This document shows, one piece after another, positions 50,918-64,000 of a DNA stretch of 64,000 nt. This DNA comes from Pyrocephalus nanus (taxonomy: Eukaryota > Chordata > Aves > Passeriformes > Tyrannidae), in NCBI GenBank assembly GCA_038380795.1, contig CM076266.1:30516145-30580144 (forward strand), read 5' to 3'. The notes beneath the pieces were generated by a model. The model searched no databases and had not been told where the DNA came from. It saw only the letters and a program-made list of their open reading frames with translations. Each line of letters begins with the position of its first letter. The first letter of the stretch is position 1. A program made the translations under genes and the position numbers.

Positions 50918-50931
50918 AGAGAGATCTTTAA
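50857..50931. repeat. T33 tract inside an inverted repeat
   Basis: Thirty-three T residues (50881-50913) are flanked by TTAAAAGATCTCTCT (50857-50871) and AGAGAGATCTTTAA (50918-50931). These are reverse complements apart from one extra A. The loop, including the T run, is about 46 bases. T33 is the longest homopolymer in the window. Confidence 0.9.
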
Positions 50932-53087
50932 ACAGCTCACTGCCTCCTTGGCATTTCTTCATTCCATATTTCATTTCATGTGAAGTCTCCTGGGTTCTGA
51001 CCGGTTCAAAACGCAACTTTGTAGTTTTCTGTGGTAAATGACTGACAGTATTGGAAATTATGCTCTTTGTCTGACAGACAACTGCATTCACACTTCTGAG
51101 CATTTGGACTGAACTTTTAATTTAACCCTACCAGCTTCTTTTTCTCTCAGCATTGTCTGTATTGTGATTCTTACCATGGCAATGTAGCTTCCATTTCTGA
51201 AGTGGCTGAATTTTTTTCCTGTAATTCTACATACAGCTTTAGTGCACAGTTTGGGATCTAATGAAGATGTGCCTTGTGGATTTGCCATTGCATATAATAA
51301 CCTGAGATGTAGATATCAAAGCAAGTTAAAAGATGGTCCACGCCATTAGAAATAGAGCTTGTAATTTTTGATAGCTGGTAGGTGATTGATATGATGTCAG
51401 TTAATTTACTACTAAAAAAACCAAACCAAAACAAAAAGTGCTAGTAAGACTAAGTTTTGTGAAAATTTTAAACAAAACAGCTAAAGGATGAATAAAGCTG
51501 GAGCTTGAATAATTCCCTTATGTTAGTTTCTCTATGCCAAAGTGTTGATGAGATGGTTTGGGAATTTTTTGATACACATATCTTTCTAGTATTTCATTCA
51601 GCAGAAAACTGTGAATAGATCTCATTAGTTCATATGCTTAAAATTACTCATGCGTTTTGGTGCTGCCAGTCCAAAGCCTGCAAGATTCTACAGCTGGATT
51701 TGTGCAGTGAATGGAGGCTGTGGGATATTTCCATGAGGTTAGATAAGTCTTCTCTGGAAGAGGTGTGCAATAGCTTGTGGGGCAGTATGTTTTACTCTGC
51801 TAGTCAAACAGCTGTACCAGCCCAGGGCTAGAATTTATACTGCACCAGCTGCCTCCATAGGAAAAGACAGGACAAAGTATCTGTGACCTTCATCTATACT
51901 CAGGCTGAGTCTTGCTGCCAGGATGCACTACAGAGACATCCCAGATTGAGAAGAGGTTCTCCAACTCAGATCTAGCCTCAGTCGGTTACTGCCATTTCTG
52001 GGCCACCCAACTCCACATCAGGAATGTTGATTCTTAAGAAAGTGATGAGCACAGTCCTTGGCTCTGTGTGAAAAGTATCGGCAATGTATAACCTTTCATG
52101 ACTAATTGATTTACTTTAATAACTGGGAAATGCGAAAAGGTTGAAGCCTTTTAAATTTACAAAGTTATGAAATATTTGTGTATATAAAAAATAGAATCAA
52201 TTTAGTATCTTGCACAGACAGCCTGCAATGTTTTCATTCCAGTGTAAGAATTTATGTCGTTTGAAACAAGTTGCTCTCTCTTACCCATATGTCTCTTTTC
52301 TACAGCACTCAATTTTGAGATATGTATGTATAAGAATCTTAAAAAAAGTATTATATTTATATCATTTTAATCTGTACATCTTGCAAGTGGGTGTATAAAT
52401 GTCTCCTGAATGTTATTCGTTACAGGTCCTCTCTTGCTTTGAGATGAGAAGTACGCTAATACTGCATTAGAAGTTTCAAGTTCAAATACGGAGTTTTCAG
52501 AATGGGATTCCAAGATGACACGATATTAAAACCATTTAAACCCAACCCCATTAAAAATACTCAAATTTACTTTGCTTCTATATCTGTTTGACTAAATGCA
52601 ATCTGACCACAAATCTCACGTTTACTCATGTTATATCAAATGCATTTTTAGCGCAAACTACACAGTACCTACACCGTGCCCTACAGGATGTCTCCTGTGT
52701 GACAAAAGCTGTCATACTTAGTTTCCATCCATCCAGCAATGAACTGGAGACTTGACTATCCTCCATTATACCATTCTTTTATAGTCAAAGGATGAAAATG
52801 TGTTCTACTCTATTTCTCTGTACTTGTATGGTGTGCAAAATTATTCTGTACTGCCCTATAATAACACAGAAAGCCCAGTTTTTCTTGAGGTGCACTTTAG
52901 CTGTAAATGATAACTCTTCCAGACTGTGGAATACTATGGTCTGCTTGAGATTCAAGGTTCTGTGAGGAGTCCAAGGAGCAAGAGGCAAAAATTTGAGACT
53001 GTAGTTTAGAACAGCCTCAGGAACCCCCTTCCAAGTAAACCTGAGCAGCTCAAAGGTCTGGAACTATGTGATACTGTATTTATATGC
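50932..53087. other. Unique sequence, no gene seen
   Basis: An AAACCAAACC-type A/C patch lies at 51413-51438. Open frames are all short and unrecognised. No mobile element seen. Confidence 0.6.
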
Positions 53088-53226
53088 ACACTTGCAATAT
53101 AACATGTAATTACAATACAATTATATCAATAATATAATTTAATAATTAAATTGACTATGTTTAGCATATATTATTAATCATATTGGCTATATTCTGCCAT
53201 GTTAGCACAATATAATTATCCCGTTA
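53088..53226. repeat. Very AT-rich tract
   Basis: About 140 bases composed largely of ATA, TAAT and TTA words without a clear period. Such tracts can act as easily unwound or matrix-attached DNA, but nothing specific shows this. Confidence 0.65.
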
Positions 53227-56200
53227 TACATAAACCAGATAAGGACTTGCACCAACAGAACAGCATTTTGCCTATATTTATATTTATGGTAAGATATTTA
53301 ACTAAATAACCAATAAATGCATTTATTAGTCATACAGGGGAGGTATGTTCTTTTCTATTTGCAACTGCTCTCTTGGACACAGAATAAGAGTGAAGTTTGT
53401 TAAAGGGGTCACAGACTGCTTAAAAGGATATTACCCTGTTTCTGTACACTGCCTATTGTAGAGCTCACACACAACAGAATGTGTTATTACTAAATTACTT
53501 GTTGATTCTGAATAAGACACGTCAATGCATAAGTGAGTCTGATTTCATTTATGGGGTGGTTCTGAAAGAGCAGCATGGTTTACGTATCTATACAACTCAG
53601 TGGAGAAAATTTACAGTTCCACATTCCTTTCTGTAATGCTTTTAATTTCACAAGTCAATGACTGAAAATTTTTTTTTTTGCATTTCTGCATGTACTTTTT
53701 TTTTTAGGTTCAGCTGACCAAATATTAATGCGAACAATGTCCCTATTCACCGTATTTTTCTGATCTCCAAAGTAACATGATGTAGCACATTTGTTTCCCA
53801 GGCAGCATAGTATGAAGACTGCAGTAACTACAGTAGATTTGAGAAGGCTCATGGGAGTGAATGACAACATTCTGTAGAGTGAGCCCATAGTTTATTAGAT
53901 GGACAGAGCAGACATAAGAGGCAATCTGAATTAAAGAAGATGTTGGGAAGTGCACGGATTTTTAGAAGAGGGATATGCTCACCCATTTTCTGATTTCATG
54001 GCCAGCATTTTTTTCCATTATCTAAAAAATTCCCTGTCTCTGACTTCTCACTTGTCTTTTTTTCTCCAAGATGCATGTGTTTAATGCCTTAGCTCAGGTT
54101 AGATTCTGTGGACTTTAAAACACTGAAGCGTTTGTTAGGGAAATGAATGACAAAGACAGTGACTGTAAGGAGAGAGCATTTCAAATAAGCAAAACAGTAG
54201 GAGTAGTAGGGATGATGGAGATGATAGGGAAATTAAAAGACATTTTATAGAACCTATTTCCCTGTTGCCCATGTTCACACCTTTTCATTACAAAATCTTT
54301 CACTGTGACTAATATTTCCAGCTTAGTCTTCCTGAGGTGGAATCTACCTGTTCTGGTTGATAGTCAATCCTGTTCCTTCGGGCATCTTGGACAGTGTCAC
54401 CGACATTTACCCAATAGCAGAAAAAATGTCTCAGCAGCCTTCAGTTCTCTCCATTCAGCTTTATATGGCTGTGAATCTGTAGTTTGACTGTTATGATAAT
54501 TGCATAGACTCTTTCTTTGCCTTTCCTAATAAACTGGCTTGTACAAACTCTCTGTTTTCCCCAAATCCCATAGGTGCCTGCAGTTCCAAGGCATTGTTTT
54601 GGATGGCAGGTTGCAGCATCCCTTGCTGCACAGAATGCAGAGGATGAAGCTTTTGCATGTCTTAAATGGTAAATACCTCCTTGAACAAATAGCATGATCA
54701 TTTCTGTCATGTTAAGCTTGCTCCTTGCTGTGTTTGTGGGGGAGTTTATAAGTGGAGATAGAATCTAGAGCCACATTTATTTCTCTCAGTTGACTTTGAC
54801 AGTTATTAGTTATGGATTTCTTATTTTTTTTCCTGTAGATTAAAAAAGCTTTTGATTGACATTATCACACTAGGAAGACTAGGACTGTTTTTACTTTGAA
54901 TATGTAGAGCTATAGACAAAATGTAGAGCATTTTGACTGTTTCCATGGTCTTTATGCTCTCCCATCCATTAAGAAAAAGTAAGTAAAAAACAATTAACTT
55001 CTTTGGAAGTTGTAAGGTACTCAAATTTTATAGTGCTAAGGATTTATAAATATCCAGATAACATAAAATATACACCCACAAGCATGTCAAGAATGTGTAT
55101 TTCTAAATTAATATTAATGACACTTTTGAAATACTAATGGACTGTAGAGGATAATTATTTTGTCATATAAACTTATATATTGCTACTGTTACCGTGATCT
55201 TAATTGATTCCCTCATAAGAATTATAAGTTGCTAATTCTGTATTCATAGTAAGTGAATTTCTTCATTAGAAGTTATTTTGTGGCTCACTTTAGCTGTGAA
55301 AGGACAGTTTCACTGCATTTTCTTTTCCTTCCTATTTCTATCTTTTCAATACAATCGGTATGGAAATTCAGCATGTCAAACTTCTGGAGAGCTCTGAGTC
55401 TTGTCTCCGTCTTAGCCCTCAGTCTGTTAGCCAAGCAACTGTGATTCAGAGGTCATATTGTTAATCTGCTGTTGCAAAGCTAGACTGCATGGTACTGCTA
55501 AGCTACAGATGTCTAAGCATGAAGGTCTGCAATGTACTGAAATGATGGTGTTGTCAGAATTGTTATTAGCACTGATTTATGCATTTTCTGCAGGAGCAGT
55601 TAGTGACAGAAGGACCAACTGACAGCCAGTTCATGAAAACCTGTGTCGTCTGACACCAAACCGTCTCTTATGGTGGAATTTAGGACCTGATCTCAATTAG
55701 ACACGGAGATGTGCAGCATCAGAAGCATCTAAAAGCGAGGACACCAAATTGCTCACTGTGCATGGAAGACTGTCTGCTACTTCCCTCTATTGTGGGTCAT
55801 TTTTTTGGTGGTGGTAGAAGAACTGTCATTTTCTGCCGCTTATATAAACAAGTTTGTTACTTACTGAACGTAACTCAGACGGCAAGTATTTTCATTTTTT
55901 CTCAGCTTGGTAGGTGAACAAGTAGGTGAAAGCATACCTTCCCTTGCTTGGTCTGAGTGGACTTGTTGGCCTTGCTGGCCTTGCCACGTGTGCAGTTCTA
56001 AGTGGAAACAGTGTTCACTGAGGAATGATGATGCTTTTTACTGGCAACATTTAAATCTTTTTAAAATTATTTTGTTCTGCCTTAATCTGTCTTTTTCATC
56101 TAGCTACCCTTAAAGCAAGAGCAAAAATCTGAAACACTGAGCTGATTGTGATTTTTAAAATGCTATCTGGAAAACAGGTTCACTGACACATATATGCAAT

Positions 56201-57076
56201 ATATACCTCTGGTAAACAGAACTGGACTATTCACATTTCAGCTCACTTTTTTTTTCCAGCAAGGAGATTTCTGGAGACTTAATGAGTTGGAAAGGGCAGG
56301 GCAGGCAAAGCAAGAGATTGTTTCATCCACTACTTTCATACTAAGCATGTGATGTTTTTCTGAGCAGTAAGAAATTTATTTTCAAAAGCAATGTCAAGTT
56401 CATTGAGATTCATTGACTATCGGTAACAATGTAAGCTTGAGACAGCACTGACAGGCTTTCTTCCAGGATACCAAGTATGGTAAAAAAAAAGCTTCTTTCA
56501 ACTGGAATCATTACTGAATTATGGTACCACCATGAACATTACAGCAACTTAGATCAGCCAGACAATAAGTATCCAGGATTTCTGATCAGGCACACACATC
56601 TCCTCTCAACGTTGCTGGTGATAATTTCTGTGGGCAGCATCTGTTGGGGGTATCCTGCAGCTGAGCACCCCTGGTTCCCTCTCCAACCTGTCCTTCCAGG
56701 AATTGCAGAGAGAGCAGAATGTTGCAGCAATATTTAGGCACTGATCATTTTTACCAGCAGGAGCTCATTTGGCCTTTGATTTTGAACTGACAGTTAATAG
56801 ATAGGGCAGTTTCGGAACTGGGTGTGTTTTACAGCACTTGGCGAATGACTGCCTAAATCATGGGTACAGTTTGCATTTGCAGTGATATAAAACATCTCTC
56901 TGTTTACTCTCTTTATTGAAGACATACATTCACAAAGAAGATATATTTTTTCAATATAGTGATTGGTATATTGGCATTGATAAACTGAACTTTACAGAAA
57001 GTAATTGGGTAAATGCTATTATCATTGCATTACAGGCAGAAACCGAGTTGGCATTCGGCTGCAAAAGACATACAGG
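53227..57076. other. Unique AT-rich sequence, no gene seen
   Basis: Open frames up to 89 codons (54441-54710, minus) have no recognised domain. A T9 run lies near 53671 and another near 53697. No transposable element was identified. Confidence 0.6.
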
Positions 57077-57167
57077 GCAGGGCAGGCTGACACAGCCCTG
57101 CACAGTCTGTAGTGGGTAGACCCTGCAACATGGACTGGGGCAGCTGCAGCAGCATGTGGGGTCCATG
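57077..57167. other. GC-rich patch with two 7-bp inverted repeats
   Basis: GCAGGGC (57077-57083) pairs with GCCCTGC (57095-57101), and CATGGAC (57129-57135) pairs with GTCCATG (57161-57167). The patch is GC-rich within AT-rich surroundings. Several CAGC/GCAG words occur between. No RNA family is recognised. Confidence 0.65.
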
Positions 57168-60100
57168 GCTGTGTCTCTGCTGTAGAAGACACTAGGGCCA
57201 GGGAGTGAAATGCTGGGTTTGCTAATGCTTGTTTTGCAGTCTGAAACTGATTTTTGTTGTCAGGACCAGTTTTGTTTTCACCACTCTCAAGTGATATCCA
57301 AAGATGCTTTGCACCTTCAAGGCTTCTGTTACACCACAGATCATGCAACCTACAGTTTGCATTTTGTGCTGATAAAGTGTTGTTTTGATGAGTTGTGACA
57401 CATCTGTAGCATTATTCAAAGTGCTCTGAACTGAGAATAATATGCAATGAAATAGCGTTTATGCATTCAGGCTTTGAGGCAACCACGGGGGACCAAAGGG
57501 AAACCCTCAGCCTAACATTATGTGGAGTGACGAGGCAATACCATGCAGCTTGAGATTTACAGAGCAGTATGGATAAAGTCTGAATCCTTAGCTTGGTATA
57601 TCTGAGCTGATGTGAGGTGCTGTCTGGTATGAAGAGTGACATAAGTGGTCATTTTCTAGGAGTCATCTCATGAACTGGTGTGGGAGCAAGAACTGAAATT
57701 TAGGTCCTCTAGACTTCCAATTCTTGTGCTCCTCCTCTCCAGAAAATGCTACATCGAAATACAATAAAGGAGAAAAAAACATCCAAAGAAGGTAAAATTA
57801 GGGTTCCTCATGACATACTGCTTCTGTCGTCTCATCAGTTTAATGGAAAATTGCAGTAGAGCAGGACTAGTTCTGCTCTCTGGAGCCCCTGGGAGCTCTG
57901 ACTTTATTTGTAGTAGAAGTTGGACTGAATTCTGAAGTAATAAGAAATTTAAGTCAAATGCATTACTAAAATTATGTGTTATGGATGCTTGAGGGATTAA
58001 AGAGTTTAAAAATAATGATTTACTCAAGTCAGCCTTGAGGATCAAAGCTTTGGCTTCAATGCTGTCTCAAGGTGGACTTTAGTACCTCCTGGGATAGTTT
58101 CATGGCTCAGTGCAACACAGATAATTTGGCATTCAAAGCTGTCAACAGCATGGATTAATAAAGTGCTTACAGTATCTTTAAGGTTATTTTGCAAGCCAAG
58201 TCTTATACCCTTCCTGAGTGGTGCTGTAACTGTTTATTTCTGAAATGCACAATTTCTGTTTTTCAGGGTTTTTTTCTTTAGGGAAAATATCCTTGAAATT
58301 GGGGGTAGGCAATTAAAACTAGCAGGAAATAGAGAATTGTTGGTGGTCTAAGAAGGGATTTAGAAACTCCAACAGGGAAGAGGTATTTCATAAATTTAAT
58401 ATGAGGGTAAATAGTATTATCTCTGTTTTGCAAATGCAAGAACTTATTCAAGATCATTATTCATAGCCCACGAGCTTTTGTGTTTCTTTTCTTAGCTAAC
58501 TGCATCATGCCCCTGTCTCCAGGAAGGGCAGGAAGATGCATATAAACTGAACTTCTTAGCTGGGATTATCTCATAAGGCAACCTTAAATTTTGGCAGCAA
58601 GTCAAAGGTTTACAGCAGATCAGCAAATGAAACATGAGGACAGTTCATGGTGCTGCTATCAGCTCACTCTCTCTCAGCTTCCATGGAGCAGAGGTCAGGG
58701 TAATTTACCTACTTGTCACTTTTGGGGTCTTTGTAGTAAATGAGGTGATCAGACTGTGCTATGGAAGAGCATTATAATGCTTGGGTAGTTTTGGCACAGT
58801 GGGGTTCCTTTGCAAGGCCCCACGGCCCTCTCAAAGCAAGATACTGGCCTGCTCTCAGCTAACAAGGAAAGGATCTGATAGTCGGTGTGCCTGGCTCCTC
58901 TCACTGAGCCTTTTCCAAAATGGGAAATACCTTATTTGCTTCCTTGCCACATGCTTGCTGGAGCAGGGTTCCAGTCCTTTCAAACTGATACTCTGCACAC
59001 TGAACACCTGTATTTTGCACAGGTTTGGTGCTTCAAGCAGAAGGTTCTATAGACAGACCAAAGGAGTATTTTCGAAGGGTTGTATCGATAAAATTAACTG
59101 CTAACTTCTAATGTAAATACGAACATTTAGACAAATTGAGAGAAAGGGCAGTGTGACTGCCTAATTATTATGAAAAATGGTATTCATGTTTTGTACAATT
59201 ATGACTATATTAAGCCTATTTCAAGCAACTAATATGCAGATCTGATTCAGAAGAGATTAATTGGTGATATGAACACTTAAGCTATATAATTTACTCTGAT
59301 TGAAGAGGCAGTACTAAAATGTGGCATTAGCAGATGCTGGATGAATTTTTGTTCTCAGTCCATTCACTGAAGATGCTAAGTAAAGCTCCCCTTATTCTAA
59401 ATGATTAAATAGTCTAATCCCTGGATTTGACTTGCATCTCTGTTTTGTTTCTTTGAATTATTCTTCAAGAGCTCTTACTATAGCAATAGCCAATTTTGTG
59501 ATGAAATGAAGCACATTCTACATTCAGCTGTTGAGGTCTATATGGGGGCCCTTTGGCAGGATCCAGCAGGGTGCTTATTAAAAAACACCTGACCCTTTCT
59601 GTTTAATATTCAACACCATATTTTTGTCCTCCACAAACTCACTGGTCATCACAGGGCAAGTCTCTGGGCATTCCACTAGTTGCTGTGAATTATTCACTGA
59701 CACTCTTCTCACCTCAGAACAGACAAAATGTGTTTTGTGTGTCATGCTGGCACCAGCATTTCTCTAAACCCCTATTTTCTGAGATGGAAGGGAAGTTGCA
59801 AGTCATCTCCTTAACTCCGCTGACAATGAAATAGTTAAGTACATTTATTCACTCAAGCTCATAGGTTCTGATCCAGAACCAGAATTTCATCTGCAGTGTG
59901 GATGCCCCCGAAAATTGAAGTGTGAAGTAAGGGAAGAGATAGATGAATAACTAAATTGAGCTATCTCAAATACACATAATAAAACCTGATTATGATTAGA
60001 GTTCAATTGGAGAACAGCTATATATATAGTAGGGTATAGTTCTGTTTCATTTGCTATAAGCACAGATATAGCACCTGGATGCCAATATACGTGCTATGCA

Positions 60101-63100
60101 AATTTGCCTGAAAACTGTAAAGTCCTAAAGTATTAGCAGAGCAGGATCCTATAATAACCATGTTCAAAATGCCTAACTATGTGCAGTTAACACAGATATT
60201 AAATGGAATGCTCCTCTTACTCTTATAAATTACTGCTTTCCTGTTTTTGTCAGCAGAGTTGTGGCATTCATCCCGTTGCTAGGAATAAGAATAAGATGAC
60301 CATCTGCATTTCTGCAGAGTGATGGTTACCCAGAGTGAGTTCAATAAAAGAAAGTTATGGCTTTGTGCTTTGCTACAGCTGATAAATCAAGAGCAGGTCT
60401 TGCACTGAGGCAAAAATAGGAAAAATAACATTATGTGGCAAGACTCTTTATAGGATACCAGTTGAGCAGCCACTTGAATTGTAATACCCCAAAATGAAAA
60501 TGTTAAGTAATGATCTGTCCATGAGGAACTGAGCACACTGGATTATTAGGGATATTGGTGGATAGGTGTCAGGGAAATACTAAAGGTATGCTGGTGATCT
60601 TTATGTGAAACACTGACAGCATGTGTATGCCAGCTATCAGGCTGTTTCCCATTTTCCTCATTCAGAATAAACCTCTTCAGTGCTAGTTCAGAATATCATT
60701 CTTCTCCCTTTCTGTTACCTGGTGTCTTCTGCCATAGCCTATTAAGTTAGCCTAAAAGACTATCTCCTGGAAATCAAAGCTCATTAAAACATGGCCTCAG
60801 GGACATCCAGGAGGTAGGATAGACCTTCTTTTTAGGGTGTGAATATGCCACATTGGAGACTGGGGTTCTCTGACCAGATGCATCACTGTAAAACCTCCAG
60901 TTGTCTTACTTCTCAAGTAATACAAGCCTTTCCCAGTGGTGGGGACTCTAAAATCAGTTGAAACCTAAGGAGGAGTCTTTGGTCCTATGTTATCAGTTCT
61001 TCCTAAAGGCAACTGATTTTCTGGTTGTGTTTCCTCCTTCAGTCTACTTTGAAGTCAGTCACTAAAGATCTAATAGTTTCTCTCCAGTTTAGGTATCCTG
61101 GGTAGGGGATGTATTACATGCACGGCTTTGCAAATGATCAGAAATATGTGCTAAATGAAGGCAGAGTAAGTGCTGTGGAAAGTGGGTTTCTAAGTAGATT
61201 TTTGACTGTTATCTCATAAATATTCATTGGTGTCTACGATATAATAAGGTATTTTCAATATAGTAGTAAACTAAATTATCATTTAAAGGCTATTTGTAGC
61301 CATTTTCTTACATTAATAGGTAAATAACTGTTTAAGGACAAAGTTTGGTATGAATTTAGTAGGAATAGCTTAGGGGGTCTCTGATCAAATCAGGTGTAAT
61401 ACAGATCCTACTGTGGCTTCAGACATTCAAAACTGCACTTCTCTCTATTTCTTTTTCAATTTTACACTCTCTACTTAAATACTGTAGTGATTGCCAGTCA
61501 AGAAAAGCCTCCAGGTGGATTTTCCCAAAGGACTCAGCATGATGTCAATGGGAACAGTGCTTTAGAAAACCTCAGCTTGAACAAATATCGAAAAGCACAA
61601 TAATCACTAAAATTCAGTTATCTAGAACAGTATTACATGTGCTGTGGGGGCAAAGAAAGAAAAGGGAAAAAATACATTTTTGAATCTGAGATTATTATTC
61701 TTTATTACTAATTAATAAGCATTTGGATTGTATTTCTTCTCTAAAGGACCACTAGATGTCAGCACGTATCCAGGCTACCATAACTGGAGCAACAACCATC
61801 TGGTAGTAAAAAAAAGCCCTCCACCATGGATTTAGATAGCACACAGTCTGAAAGTGTTTTGTTTGACTTCATAAAGATTTCACATACTCACACTGTAGCA
61901 GTGACTGTTTCGGCCATCAAAAGAAAGTGACTTTTATATATGTTGGGTTTTTTTGCAAACTATATTCATTACCATCTGCATTCTGTCCATTGTCTTTCAG
62001 GAAACACTTCTCATGTGAAAGTCTGCCAGGTGTGGCTTTATAGTGAGGATGGCTAATGTAATATTTCATGGCCAAACTTATTTTAAATGTGAACATGACA
62101 GTTAATTCTCTTTAAAGAGGGGAAAATAAAAAATCTGAATAAAACTTTAAATGTATTATTCATAGCATAATATGGTATGCAACAGTTTTATGGCATCAGG
62201 CAAAAAACCCTCACCTGTATTTCATGTAAGAAATAATGAAAAGAAAATCACGTTACTATGCATTCAGGCTATTTAAAATACATAGACACAGTTCACTGCT
62301 TGCATTATTTTAAAGCTAGATAAAAACTTTTTTGATCAATTTTGCCACACAGTAGTAAGGATTAGTACTCAAGCATATATGTGTTAATATGCTGTGTATT
62401 CACTGCATAATATATATCTGGATCAGTGTCAAAACAAAGAGCAGTTTGGGTGGTTTTGACAGGTAATCCATTTTTCCTAACCATCCATCAGAACAACTGT
62501 GTTTTGGAAAAATTGACATATAAACTGGAAACTGTTATTTAAACACAGGGATTTTTTCCTAATACAGTGGAAGATGTAGTCCTTAGTTACTCCAGCAATT
62601 CAAAAAGACCCTACTACAACTCTTGCTAGCTGGAGTTAGGGGACATCATGTCACTGCTGAATCCAGCTTTAGCAAGCTATAGTGCGACCCCTGCAGTGGG
62701 GTTGCACTCAAGAAGGAGGTCCATGCTCCTTATTCACCCCATTTCATCAGAAACAGTTGAAGCATGTGGGTTAATGGCAGAACAACTTACTTTCAGAGAC
62801 TATCTGAGCTGCTTGCTGAAGGGGAGGTACAGAGGAAGCCTATGTATTAGATGCTGAAAATAGCTGTGGTCAATCTAGGCCCATAACATGAAGTTTCTGT
62901 GAAATGACTTGGCCCTTGAGCCAGTATCACTAAAGCCCTAGATCCTCTGCTTCTGCTATGTCTGTGCTGTGGCAGTGGCACTGCACACATTCCTTGCACT
63001 GAGTTACAGATTCCTGCAAACTCTGTGGTCCTATTTGCCAGATACAGAGAGCAGGAGGAAAAGCAGATAGGCTTTGTGGTGGCTTTGGGTGTCTTTCTTC

Positions 63101-64000
63101 AGCCCACCCTCAGATGTGACCTGGGGTGAGGGAGTTAATCTCATGGCAATTGTAGCCATCCTATTTGCACTTAGTATATTTTATGAAGTCCCTGTCCCAG
63201 CATCTGCCAAGGATTCTAAACATGTGTTTTTTAGCATGGCAGAACATTCTGCAGGCTTCCTGGTTAAAGTGCATTGCAATAAGCAGCCTCTCCCATGATG
63301 GCTGTGTTAGTCCGAGCATCAGTCTGTGTAGATGTGCTTCGTCCATGCAGCATTTTAAAGCTGATAAACAGCTGACAAAGTATAGAGAGGAAGAGATGCT
63401 GATTAAGGGGTAACTTGGTATCAAGAGTCATATCAAATCTGCCACCAAATTTTGCTCACGGAAAATACATCCTGCTGAACTAGAAACTTGACTGACCTTA
63501 TTCACACTGTGCTTAAGGCAGGTTGCCTAGCAGCAGTGGTCTCAGCAGAATTTAGCCACAAACAAAGCCTTGCTGTCTCATCTGTGAGTAAAATTTAGGA
63601 TGCATTGAAATTTCCATGCCAAAGGTGGAAGAAAGCAAGGTACAGCCCATCTGGACCACATACAAGCAGAGCAATACAAACCTAGGTAGGCTGGCTTTAT
63701 GGTTCCTGGAAAATTAGGACTATTTCGATTGCACATACCAGCCCATCTTTTCCTAACATGAAATAAAGGAATTGATCCAGTTTTTAAAACAGATTGCTCT
63801 AAATTCTGAGTATATGAGCAGGGTAAATAATGCTGAAAAGTGGGAAGGAGGTGAGGAGGAGTAATGCTTGGTTTAGAAGTAAATTTCAATGTGACTATTT
63901 GCTGCCTTCCTATCATGTCAATACTTGACAAGTTTGTGAGGAGACTAGGTGAATAAATGTGAGTGTTTGAGTCTGTTAAAAATACTTTGTCTGTTTGGGA
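57168..64000. other. Unique AT-rich sequence to window end, no gene seen
   Basis: The longest open frames are 107 codons (58781-59104, plus) and 117 codons (63578-63931, minus); neither resembles a known protein or has a splice context I can support. A short (TA)n run lies near 60020. No CR1 or LTR signature is evident in this last 6.8 kb. Confidence 0.55.

Overview
This window looks like vertebrate nuclear DNA, most likely from a bird. It is AT-rich and CpG-poor, has simple-sequence tracts, and no reading frame longer than about 140 codons. It carries several copies of the CR1 LINE, including one with a recognisable stretch of the reverse transcriptase ORF. It also carries one LTR whose sequence I recognise as an avian (probably Neoaves) endogenous-retrovirus type. 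No poly-A-tailed processed pseudogene or Alu/B1-like SINE is seen, which also fits a bird. I found no bacterial, phage or CRISPR features.

I recognise no protein-coding gene on either strand. The window is best read as a gene desert or the inside of a very large intron. Layout: 1-9.9 kb is mostly unique sequence with microsatellites and a short stretch resembling 5S rRNA (5.04-5.12 kb). From 9.9 to 24.1 kb there are four CR1 pieces: two on the plus strand at 9.97 and 23.3 kb, and two on the minus strand at 15.5 and 19.7 kb. From 24 to 38.5 kb the sequence is largely unique, with an old tRNA-derived SINE resembling MIR at 32.3 kb and a T/G-rich tract at 33 kb. Between 38.5 and 42.3 kb lie a diverged direct duplication (38.57 and 40.36 kb) and the 1.07-kb solo LTR. 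From 42.3 to 64 kb the sequence is unique and AT-rich, with palindromes, hairpins and long T tracts.

Two short segments (13.1 kb, 81 nt; 25.7 kb, 144 nt) have good splice-like borders, open frames and matching phases. They are exon candidates only; neither encodes a family I recognise.

I saw no clear undescribed system. The observations most worth checking are the twin hairpins at 43.86-43.92 kb, the local duplication at 38.6/40.4 kb, the two ancient SINE-like relics, the T33 tract inside an inverted repeat at 50.9 kb, and the repeat array plus predicted G-quadruplex inside the LTR. Repeat identifications rest on recalled family sequences, not on a database search.
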